Assembly (NCBI GenBank): GCA_943368345.1 | Contig: CALRKY020000003.1 | Span: 58,195 to 122,194, forward strand | Direction of reading: 5' to 3' | Length of the DNA stretch: 64,000 nt | Origin: JADCGM01 sp943368345 | GTDB lineage: Bacteria; Pseudomonadota; Alphaproteobacteria; Sphingomonadales; Sphingomonadaceae | Shown: positions 1-6,818 of the stretch, one piece after another | Layout: every line of letters begins with the position of its first letter | How positions within the stretch are numbered: the first letter of the stretch is position 1 | Position numbers and translations under genes: made by a program | Notes under the pieces: model-generated | Seen by the model: only the letters and a program-made list of their open reading frames with translations | Told to the model about the DNA's origin: nothing | Databases searched by the model: none

Positions 1-12
1 GGGTGTTGGGCG

Positions 13-1134
13 TCAAAAGGACGCTGCGACGGTCAGGGCCGGGCCGGAGGCGGGGCGGGCATTGCCGGCGACGACCTGGCGGTAGTCGCCGGTCAGACTG
101 AGCGCGGCCGGTCTTGACAGGCGCAATTGAAGGGACGGGCCCACCTCCAGCCGGGCGACTGTCCCGTCCGACTTCTGGACGCTGCCCCAGGCGGCGAGGC
201 CGGGAACCAGCGCGCCGGTTTTGCCAAGTGCAATCCGCCGACCGATGCGGGCGGTCCCGGCGGCATAGAGATCGCGGCGGCGCGCGCCGACGATGCCGGC
301 CTCCGCATAGGTGGATATCTCGGTGACCTGCCCGTTTGGTTGGACCTGCTCGGCGTAGGTTCCACCCGCCAGTCGCAGATTCCAGGCGGACCGGGCGGCA
401 GAGCCTGCCGGGACGAGTCGCTCGCCGGATAGGGACAGGCCGGGCAGCAGCTGCCATTTCAGGCCTAGGGCCAGCTGAGCCGTCTCAAAATCATTGTTGG
501 CGGCACTGCCCCGGGCGGTGAGCGATATCGGCCTGCGGGCCAATGGATTGACGGCATAGGCGAGCTGCGCCCCGCTTTGGCCACCGCCCAGAACCGGTTC
601 CGCTGAGGCCGTACTGACGCCGCTTTCCCGGCCAAAGACATAGGCCGAACCGGACCAGCGTTTTTCCATCAGCCGGAGTTGTGCCGCCCACGATGTTGCG
701 CGCGGATCGTCTGGGTGGCCTGCCAGCGCCTCGCGGAACTTCCGGGCTGCGGCTCGTTTTTGGCCGCTTGCCAGCAGGGTATAGGCCTGGTCAGCAGGTT
801 CCGGTTCGGTGGCGCGTGGTAACGGCGGCGGTCGCGCTGCGTTGATCCCCATTGCGGCTGGAACGGCGATGGTCATGATGTCCGGACTTGGGACTGGCAG
901 GACAATTGCGGCCGGGAGTGGCTGCGGCTCATGCCGCGCCAGCGTCACATATTCACCGGCGAGCGCCAGCTGCGGCGGCGTGGCGGGTTGCTGATCCGCC
1001 TCGACCATCCATTCCGCCGCTTTGGCGACGGCGGGCACGGCGACACCGGTTTGCGCCGCTGCCGCGATCGCGGCAATTTCCCGGTTCAGGTCCGGCCAGC
1101 GCCAGAACAGCCAGCCGCCGATCAGGACGGACAA
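13..1134 (-). CDS. NfrA-like surface protein, C-terminal domain type
   Basis: The 373-residue product has one N-terminal hydrophobic segment (about residues 1-12, more if translation starts upstream), a proline/alanine-rich linker, a TPR-like stretch around residues 115-155, and a C-terminal region rich in alternating beta-type sequence (about 160-373, with a GGGQSGAQLAY motif). That C-terminal region resembles the C-terminal domain of phage N4 adsorption protein NfrA, an outer-membrane partner of NfrB in E. coli. It follows the NfrB-like gene directly, which supports the pairing. It is far shorter than E. coli NfrA. No ATG is available: the frame runs from the NfrB stop codon, and TTG at 1134 or a CTG slightly upstream would have to serve. 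The family call is from motif memory. Confidence 0.6.
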   Translation of the reverse strand: MSVLIGGWLFWRWPDLNREIAAIAAAAQTGVAVPAVAKAAEWMVEADQQPATPPQLALAGEYVTLARHEPQPLPAAIVLPVPSPDIMTIAVPAAMGINAARPPPLPRATEPEPADQAYTLLASGQKRAAARKFREALAGHPDDPRATSWAAQLRLMEKRWSGSAYVFGRESGVSTASAEPVLGGGQSGAQLAYAVNPLARRPISLTARGSAANNDFETAQLALGLKWQLLPGLSLSGERLVPAGSAARSAWNLRLAGGTYAEQVQPNGQVTEISTYAEAGIVGARRRDLYAAGTARIGRRIALGKTGALVPGLAAWGSVQKSDGTVARLEVGPSLQLRLSRPAALSLTGDYRQVVAGNARPASGPALTVAASF

Positions 1135-1164
1135 TATGACCAGGGCGCGCAGCGGGCGGATGGG

Positions 1165-2607
1165 TCAGCCTGGCATCTTGGTGGGAAACCGGTGATCGGT
1201 CTTTTCCCAGATGTTGCGCTCCCGCCGCAGCGCTATGGCGATGTAGCGGCGAAGCGCCCGGGCGGCGGCACGGAAATTGATATAGTTGCCGACGAGGGCG
1301 CGCGGCAGGCTGAACAGCCCCTCCCGCCACCCGTGTGCGCGGGTGGTGAACATGCCGCGCATGACCAGCCGCCAGCCGAGCACCAGACTGTTGAGCGTCA
1401 ACAGAACCGCCATATTGCTGTCGGGTGGGACCAGTGCCGGGAAATCCTGGATCGGCGGGTAGACGGCCCGCGCCGCGGCAAACAGCACTGCGAGCAGCAA
1501 GGCAAAATAGGCGAACAGGGTCAGCAGCGCGGTCACCACCGCCTTGCGGTCGCGGATCAGCATCCAGCGGTCGGCCAGCCCGCCCGGCCAGCCGAGCCGG
1601 TCCCAACCCTGCAGCGCGATGCCGAGCAGCCAGCGGGATTTCTGGCGGATGGCGCTGTCGAGCGTCCCGGGAAAATGCTCGCGGGTGGCAACGGCGGCCG
1701 TGCCGGCTTCACTGCGGATGCGGACCAGCGCCCCACGCCCGCCCAACGAGCGGATCTTGAGGCCAAGTTCATAGTCTTCGGTGAGACAGGTCGCATCAAA
1801 GGGAAGGTGGCCCGCCAGGGCCGAGATGCGCCCGAGCATCGTGCGCTCAATCGCGCACGCAACGCCAGCGCTCGGGACCGCAGCGCCAATTGCCTCCCGG
1901 ACAATGATGTCCTTGGTATGGGCTTCGGCGAACTCGTCCATATAATGTCCGGCGACCCAGGGCGCGTTCCGGTCGGGCAGCGGCATCACCGGCAGCTGCA
2001 CCATCGCCAGTTTCGGAATGAGATGATCGAACACGTTCAGCTCGTTACGGTCGACCACATCCTCCGCATCATGCAGCACCAGTGCCTTGAACCGGATACC
2101 GGCGGACCGTTCATGGACGACGGCGGCGCGCCATAAAGCGTTCAGGCAATCGGCCTTGGTGGTCGGGCCATTCCAGCCAACGGTGACGCAGGCGATCCGG
2201 TCATCGGCGATTGCCTGGACTTCGGAAATCGTCGCCTGATCGTTGAGGTAGGTCCCGACAAATATCCGGTATCGCGGGTAATCCAGCGTCGCGAGACTGT
2301 GGCGGAGCATGTCGCCGATGACAGCGGATTCGTCCCAAGCAGGCACGATGATGGCAATCCAGCCTGGCTCGGCACGTCGCAGATCAACGGCGCGGGCACG
2401 CGGATGGCGGGTGTAGACAAACAACCGCCGCCAGCAAAAGCGCGCGATATAGATGAGGTCGACAAGCAGGTCATCAAGGCTGCTGATCGCAACGCCGATG
2501 GCAACGACCATGATAAATTCACGAATTGTGACAAAGAGGGTCGCGGCAACTTCAATCGAAATATCGGCGTTCACCATGTCGAATCCGCTACAACCCTGCT
2601 GCATCAT
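1165..2607 (-). CDS. NfrB-like membrane glycosyltransferase
   Basis: This 480-residue protein has a hydrophobic N-terminal segment (about residues 15-45), a family 2 glycosyltransferase domain (about 80-340) and at least two C-terminal membrane segments (about 345-420). Visible catalytic features are the DAED acid pair, the EDYELGLKIR motif and the QKSRWLLG motif that matches the Q-x-x-R-W signature of processive synthases. The arrangement matches the inner-membrane protein NfrB, which in E. coli works with NfrA in making a surface glycan used by phage N4. It lacks the long C-terminal extension of E. coli NfrB. An internal ATG ten codons downstream is an alternative start. It is transcribed divergently from luxR, so quorum control is possible but not shown. 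Confidence 0.75.
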   Translation of the reverse strand: MMQQGCSGFDMVNADISIEVAATLFVTIREFIMVVAIGVAISSLDDLLVDLIYIARFCWRRLFVYTRHPRARAVDLRRAEPGWIAIIVPAWDESAVIGDMLRHSLATLDYPRYRIFVGTYLNDQATISEVQAIADDRIACVTVGWNGPTTKADCLNALWRAAVVHERSAGIRFKALVLHDAEDVVDRNELNVFDHLIPKLAMVQLPVMPLPDRNAPWVAGHYMDEFAEAHTKDIIVREAIGAAVPSAGVACAIERTMLGRISALAGHLPFDATCLTEDYELGLKIRSLGGRGALVRIRSEAGTAAVATREHFPGTLDSAIRQKSRWLLGIALQGWDRLGWPGGLADRWMLIRDRKAVVTALLTLFAYFALLLAVLFAAARAVYPPIQDFPALVPPDSNMAVLLTLNSLVLGWRLVMRGMFTTRAHGWREGLFSLPRALVGNYINFRAAARALRRYIAIALRRERNIWEKTDHRFPTKMPG

Positions 2608-2632
2608 TCAGGTGCTTGGCTTTTTGTGCAAG

Positions 2633-2664
2633 TGCTGTGCATGATGGCTGCGGATGCTGTACAT
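2633..2664. promoter_or_regulatory. Paired direct repeats upstream of luxR
   Basis: TGCTGTGCAT (2633-2642) and TGCTGTACAT (2655-2664) are near-identical direct repeats whose starts are 22 bp apart, about two helical turns. They lie between the divergent NfrB-like gene and luxR, ending 46 bp before the luxR start. The spacing suits a dimeric or tandem regulator, but which protein binds is unknown. Confidence 0.35.
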
Positions 2665-2710
2665 ACGACAGCGATCCGGACCTGATCGATTGCAAGGGGC
2701 AGCTGCAAAT

Positions 2711-3478
2711 ATGCTGACGATCAAGGAAGTGCAGGCCTACGTCCGTGATATTGCGGTCGTCCAAACCTATGACGAGCTGGAGGGGCGCCTGTCCGACATC
2801 CTCGGCAGGCTCGGCTTTGCCTATTATGCCTTGGTCCATCATGTGAATGTGGTGTCACCGCCCTTGGGGTTCGTGAAGGTCACCAATTATCCGCTAGCGT
2901 GGCGGGAGGATTTCACCACGTACCGTTATTATGCCGATGATCCGACCCGGGTTGCCTGCCAGATGACCGCGTCGCCGTTCCTGTGGAACAAGCTTGATGC
3001 CATCATCCGCCTGACCAAGCGGCAGCATGATTTCATGAATGGGGCGCGTCACCGGGGGCTGGGGCTTGGCTATACGATTCCCATCCACGTCCCGGGCCGG
3101 ATTTCAGGCTCGGTCAATCTGGCGACCGGCCCCGAGGTTGAAATTCCCAAGGACGCGTTGCCGATTGCGCACCATATTGCGGTTTACACCTTCGAAGCCG
3201 CCCGGCGAATCGCCGAGGAGTTCGCGACGCTGGATCAGGACCCCGTCCATCTATCGAACCGCCAGATGGAAGTGCTGAGCCTCGTCGCCAAGGGCAAAAG
3301 CAACTGGTCGGCAGCGCAAATCCTCGGAATCGGCGAACGCACGGTTAAAGAACATCTGCAGGAAGCCATGCTAAGTTACGGGGTTTCCTCGCGCACGGAG
3401 CTGGTCGTACGCAGCCTGTTCGATGGGAATTTGAGCTTTGCCGATGTGATTCCCTTCACCCGGAGTCGCCTCGACTAA
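2711..3478 (+). CDS. LuxR-family quorum-sensing transcription factor
   Basis: The 255-residue protein has an N-terminal autoinducer-binding domain (about residues 15-165) and a C-terminal LuxR helix-turn-helix (about 178-240, around LSNRQMEVLSLVAKG and RTVKEHLQEAM). The invariant ligand-pocket residues of acyl-homoserine-lactone receptors are present: W64, Y71, D77, P78 and W92. It is expected to bind an AHL and then DNA. The ATG at 2711 was chosen because it sits behind an AAGGGG-type ribosome-binding site and begins the conserved domain; an upstream in-frame codon adds only non-conserved sequence. The luxI-type synthase follows 88 bp downstream on the same strand, so this is probably the cognate receptor. 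Confidence 0.92.
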   Translation: MLTIKEVQAYVRDIAVVQTYDELEGRLSDILGRLGFAYYALVHHVNVVSPPLGFVKVTNYPLAWREDFTTYRYYADDPTRVACQMTASPFLWNKLDAIIRLTKRQHDFMNGARHRGLGLGYTIPIHVPGRISGSVNLATGPEVEIPKDALPIAHHIAVYTFEAARRIAEEFATLDQDPVHLSNRQMEVLSLVAKGKSNWSAAQILGIGERTVKEHLQEAMLSYGVSSRTELVVRSLFDGNLSFADVIPFTRSRLD

Positions 3479-3533
3479 TCCACCGCACCCGTCCGGTTGA
3501 CCGGGTATCGTCGAATCCATTGCGGCTTATTTT

Positions 3534-3555
3534 GAACATCTCGCCCGAGATGTTC
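3534..3555. promoter_or_regulatory. Perfect 22-bp palindrome at the luxI ribosome-binding site
   Basis: The arms GAACATCTCG and CGAGATGTTC are exact reverse complements separated by two bases. The right arm abuts AGGAGG (3556-3561), the Shine-Dalgarno sequence of luxI, whose GTG start is at 3567. It could be a lux-box-like operator for the neighbouring LuxR protein. In RNA it would form a 10-bp hairpin touching the ribosome-binding site. The palindrome is certain; its function is inferred. Confidence 0.6.
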
Positions 3556-3566
3556 AGGAGGCCGTC

Positions 3567-4196
3567 GTGATCAATGTAGTTACAGCAGAGAATCGCGATC
3601 GGTACGAAGTGTTACTACGTGACATGCACCGGGATCGGAAACGCGTGTTCGTTGATCGCCTGAAATGGTCCGTCCCGGTCGTAGATGGGGACAAGGAAAT
3701 CGACCAGTTTGACCATGATGGCGCGGTCTATCTGATCATTTCGGGGCCGGATCAGCGCCACCTCGGCTCGGCCCGGCTGTTGCCGTCAACCCGCCCGCAT
3801 ATCCTTGGCAGCCTGTTTCCACAGTTGTGCGCCGAACCGGTTCCGGTTGGCCCTCATATCTGGGAAATGACCCGGCTGGTCTATTCGCCGGACCTGACCA
3901 ATGTTGACGCGTTGAACCGGACCCGGATGATGCTGCGGCTGGCGTTGGTCGAGTTCGCCCTGTCCATCGGCATTCGCCACTATAGCTGCATCGTGCGGAT
4001 GGATTTCCTGCCGACGGTGTTGTCGGCGGGCTGGGTCGCCATTCCGCTCGGCTTTCCGACCGATATCGGCGGGGAACTGACGACAGCGGTGCAGATCGAC
4101 ATTGATGCCGCTGCCTTGCGGGCGGTGCGCGACAAATATGGCTTCCATGAGCCGGTCCTGACCTTTGACTATCCGAGGCCTGCCCTGGCCGCGTGA
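3567..4196 (+). CDS. Acyl-homoserine-lactone synthase, LuxI family
   Basis: This 209-residue protein makes an acyl-homoserine lactone signal from S-adenosylmethionine and an acyl carrier. All the family's near-invariant residues are visible: R24, F28, W34, D46, D49, R70, E100 and R103, the last two within WEMTRLVYS. The start is GTG at 3567, five bases after a strong AGGAGG. The acyl chain cannot be predicted from sequence. The stop codon overlaps the ATG of a small downstream gene (TGATG), suggesting translational coupling. A perfect palindrome lies next to the ribosome-binding site. Confidence 0.93.
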   Translation: MINVVTAENRDRYEVLLRDMHRDRKRVFVDRLKWSVPVVDGDKEIDQFDHDGAVYLIISGPDQRHLGSARLLPSTRPHILGSLFPQLCAEPVPVGPHIWEMTRLVYSPDLTNVDALNRTRMMLRLALVEFALSIGIRHYSCIVRMDFLPTVLSAGWVAIPLGFPTDIGGELTTAVQIDIDAAALRAVRDKYGFHEPVLTFDYPRPALAA

Positions 4197-4490
4197 TGAC
4201 AGCGCAGTCCTTTCGCGTTGTCCCCCCCGCCGAGCCGGCTGCCCCCCCGCCGGCTCGGCGAATGGGCGCGGTCGGCCGAATTGCTCGAATCCCGCTGTCG
4301 GGAAGCGCTGACCATATTGGGGGCGCTGCGCGACAGTCGGCTGCTGGTGGCCCCGGTCGCGGTTGCCGACCGGGAACGGCAGATGACCGGCGTTGCCCTG
4401 CTCGAAATGCTGGAGGTGCGGCTGCGGGATGCGCTCAGCAGCTATTCCCCGCCGACCCCAGATGAATTGCGGCGAACCGATTGCGTCTGA
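4196..4490 (+). pseudogene. Small third gene of the lux locus, split by a frameshift
   Basis: An ATG at 4196 overlaps the luxI stop codon and opens a frame reading MTAQSFRVVPPAEPAAPPP. A different frame, from about 4242 to the stop at 4490, reads LGEWARSAELLESRCREAL and continues as a helical, protein-like sequence. Removing one C from the seven-C tract at 4242-4248 joins them into one protein of about 97 residues. The downstream frame has no ATG near its beginning, only a TTG at 4218. This could be a real frameshift, phase variation at the C tract, or a base-calling error. No family was recognised. Confidence 0.4.
4229..4259. terminator. GC-rich hairpin after luxI
   Basis: GCCGAGCCGGC (4229-4239) and GCCGGCTCGGC (4249-4259) form a perfect 11-bp stem around a loop of TG plus seven Cs. 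A second seven-C tract precedes the stem. There is no T-run, so intrinsic termination is doubtful. The hairpin sits inside the small third lux-locus gene and could attenuate or pause transcription, or promote slippage in the C tracts. Confidence 0.4.
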
Positions 4491-4529
4491 TTGCTTGAGA
4501 AGCATCGCCGGGCGCGGCATGATCAGCGC

Positions 4530-5324
4530 ATGAAACAATATCTGGAATTGATGGACCGGGTCAGGCGGCACGGCGTGCGCCGGGAGGACCGGACCGGCAC
4601 CGGCACGCTCAGCATTTTCGGCCACCAGATGCGCTTTGACCTGGCCGAGGGGTTTCCGCTGGTCACCACGAAAAAACTGCACCTGAAATCCATCGTTCAC
4701 GAGCTGCTGTGGTTCCTGAAAGGCGAAACCAATATCGCCTATCTGAAGGCGAACAATGTCGGCATCTGGGACGAATGGGCCGACGAAGGCGGCGAACTCG
4801 GGCCGGTGTACGGCAAACAGTGGCGCCGCTGGGAAACGGCGGACGGGCGGGTCATCGACCAAATGGCGCAGCTGGTGGACGCGATCCGGACCAATCCCAA
4901 TTCCCGCCGCCTGATCGTCTCCGCCTGGAATGTTGGGGATGTGGAGGCGATGGCATTGCCGCCGTGCCACTGCCTGTTCCAATTCTATGTGGCCGACCGC
5001 AAACTCAGCTGCCAGCTTTACCAGCGCAGCGCCGACATTTTCCTCGGCGTACCCTTCAATATCGCCAGCTATGCGTTGCTGACCTTGATGATGGCGCAAG
5101 CCACCGGCTTGCAGCCCGGAGAGTTTATCCACACGCTCGGCGATGCGCATCTCTATCTCAATCACCTGGATCAGGCCGACCTGCAGCTGTCGCGAACGCC
5201 GCACCCGCTCCCAGTGATGCACATCAACCCGGCGGTCACCGACCTGTTCGCCTTCGAATATGGTGATTTCGAACTAACGGGCTACACCGCCGATCCGCAC
5301 ATCAAAGCGGCGGTGGCGGTGTGA
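4530..5324 (+). CDS. thyA: Thymidylate synthase
   Basis: This 264-residue enzyme converts dUMP to dTMP with methylenetetrahydrofolate as methyl donor and reductant. The nucleophilic cysteine is C146 in LPPCHCLFQFYV, the same number as in E. coli, and the QLYQRSADIFLGVPFNIASY segment is standard. The length matches the E. coli enzyme. The ATG at 4530 gives the conserved start MKQYLELM; an upstream frame extension is not conserved. The last codons overlap the GTG of folA, so the two genes are translationally coupled and regenerate folate together. Confidence 0.97.
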   Translation: MKQYLELMDRVRRHGVRREDRTGTGTLSIFGHQMRFDLAEGFPLVTTKKLHLKSIVHELLWFLKGETNIAYLKANNVGIWDEWADEGGELGPVYGKQWRRWETADGRVIDQMAQLVDAIRTNPNSRRLIVSAWNVGDVEAMALPPCHCLFQFYVADRKLSCQLYQRSADIFLGVPFNIASYALLTLMMAQATGLQPGEFIHTLGDAHLYLNHLDQADLQLSRTPHPLPVMHINPAVTDLFAFEYGDFELTGYTADPHIKAAVAV

Positions 5325-5827
5325 GCCACCCGACGATCAGCCTCATCGTCGCCCGGGCCGACAATGGTGTCATCGGCAACAACGGCGGCCTGCCGTGGCG
5401 TTTGTCCGCCGACATGCGCCATTTCAAACGCCTGACCATCGGCAAGCCGGTGATCATGGGCCGCAAGACCTTTGACTCGATCGGCAAGCCGCTTGTCGGG
5501 CGGCACAATATCGTGCTGACGCGGGACAACGCTTGGCGCGCCGAAGGCGTGACCGTGGTCACCAATCTTGCCGAGGCGATTGCGGCGGCGGGGCACAATC
5601 CCCAGGCGCGGGCCGATGAGCTGATGATCATCGGCGGCGCGCAGGTCTATGCCGACGCCCTGCCGATTGCGACGCGCATCTATCTGACCGAGGTTCATGC
5701 AACGCCCGCAGGTGATACGGTCCTGCCAGCCTTTGGCGCAGATCGCTGGGTCGAAGTGGCGCGAGAGGGGCACGGGGCCGATGGCGACACGCCCGCGCAC
5801 AGCTTTGTGACCCTTGAACGACGCTGA
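5321..5827 (+). CDS. folA: Dihydrofolate reductase
   Basis: This 168-residue enzyme reduces dihydrofolate to tetrahydrofolate with NADPH, recycling the by-product of ThyA. It has the family start SLIVARADNGVIGN, the LPWRLSADMRHFK segment with catalytic D31 (D27 in E. coli) and the VIMGRKTFDSIG nucleotide-binding segment. The start is GTG at 5321, overlapping the thyA stop codon at 5322-5324. The length is normal for a chromosomal enzyme. Confidence 0.96.
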   Translation: MSHPTISLIVARADNGVIGNNGGLPWRLSADMRHFKRLTIGKPVIMGRKTFDSIGKPLVGRHNIVLTRDNAWRAEGVTVVTNLAEAIAAAGHNPQARADELMIIGGAQVYADALPIATRIYLTEVHATPAGDTVLPAFGADRWVEVAREGHGADGDTPAHSFVTLERR

Positions 5828-5888
5828 GATTGCCGGGGCGTTGCAACCGGGCTATCCCGACCGGCAAGTGTGTCGCGGCGGAGACGGA

Positions 5889-6818
5889 ATGGAGCGGTTC
5901 GACAGCGGTGGCGTCCTGCCGGACCGGTTGCGCGGCGGCGTCGCAGCACTCGGCAATTTCGACGGGTTCCACCTCGGCCATCAGGCGGTGGTGGCGCGGG
6001 CAGTGGCGCTGGCCAAGGCGCGCGGGGTTCCGGCACTGGTCGTCACATTTGACCCGCACCCCGCCCGGCTGTTTCGCCCCGACGCGCCGCCGTTTTCGCT
6101 GACCAGCGTTGATCAGCGACTGGACCTGTTCGCCGCCGCCGGTGTCGACGCGGCAACCATCCTCCACTTTGATCAGGCCTTTGCCCAAGTGACGGCTGAG
6201 GGTTTCATGGCGGATTGGCTGCGGGATCGGCTCGGCCTGTCGGGCGTGGTCACCGGCGATGATTTTACCTTTGGCAAAGGACGGGGCGGCAGCGTCGGGA
6301 TGCTGGCGTCGGATGGCCCGCAATATGGTTTCAGCGCGGAAACCGTCGCACCGATCTGCGCCGCCGATGGCAGTACGGTTTCGTCGACGCTGATCCGGGA
6401 GGCGTTGCAAGCCGCCGATCCGGACACCGCAACCCGTCTGCTGACCCGCCCCTTCACCATCAAGGGCATCGTCGAGCACGGCGACAAGCGCGGCCGGACC
6501 ATCGATTTTCCCACCGCCAATCTGGCGCTCGGCCCCTATCTGCGCCCAGCCTACGGGGTCTATGCAGTCCGGGTCTGCCTTGCCGATGGGTCACGTGTTG
6601 ATGGAGTCGCCAATCTCGGTGTGCGACCGATGTTCACGCCGCCGAAGGAATTGCTGGAGACGTACCTGTTCGACTGGTCGGGTGACCTGTACGGCCAGAC
6701 CATTGCCGTCGAGCTCTACCATTTCATCCGCCCGGAATGGAAACTGGATGGGCTGGACGCGCTTCGGGCGCAGATCGCCAAAGACTGCGACGACGCGCGG
6801 CGGCTGCTGTCTGCTTAG
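5889..6818 (+). CDS. ribF: Bifunctional riboflavin kinase / FAD synthetase
   Basis: The 309-residue protein makes FMN and FAD from riboflavin. The N-terminal FAD synthetase domain carries LGNFDGFHLGHQ (about residues 20-31) and SSTLIREAL, and the C-terminal flavokinase domain starts near residue 200 with GDKRGRTIDFPTANL. The ATG at 5889 is preferred because it starts the conserved domain; an upstream TTG near 5814 would overlap folA. Its TAG stop (6816-6818) overlaps the stop codon of the convergent purH by two bases. Confidence 0.95.
   Translation: MERFDSGGVLPDRLRGGVAALGNFDGFHLGHQAVVARAVALAKARGVPALVVTFDPHPARLFRPDAPPFSLTSVDQRLDLFAAAGVDAATILHFDQAFAQVTAEGFMADWLRDRLGLSGVVTGDDFTFGKGRGGSVGMLASDGPQYGFSAETVAPICAADGSTVSSTLIREALQAADPDTATRLLTRPFTIKGIVEHGDKRGRTIDFPTANLALGPYLRPAYGVYAVRVCLADGSRVDGVANLGVRPMFTPPKELLETYLFDWSGDLYGQTIAVELYHFIRPEWKLDGLDALRAQIAKDCDDARRLLSA

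Noticed and set aside
931..2136. 401-codon plus-strand frame opposite the NfrB-like gene
   Set aside because: It is the antisense shadow of a glycosyltransferase with clear motifs and has no recognisable domain.
3786..5222. 478-codon open frame on the minus strand opposite luxI and thyA
   Set aside because: It covers the well-supported luxI and thyA in antisense and has the histidine, glutamine and arginine-rich make-up of a high-GC shadow frame.
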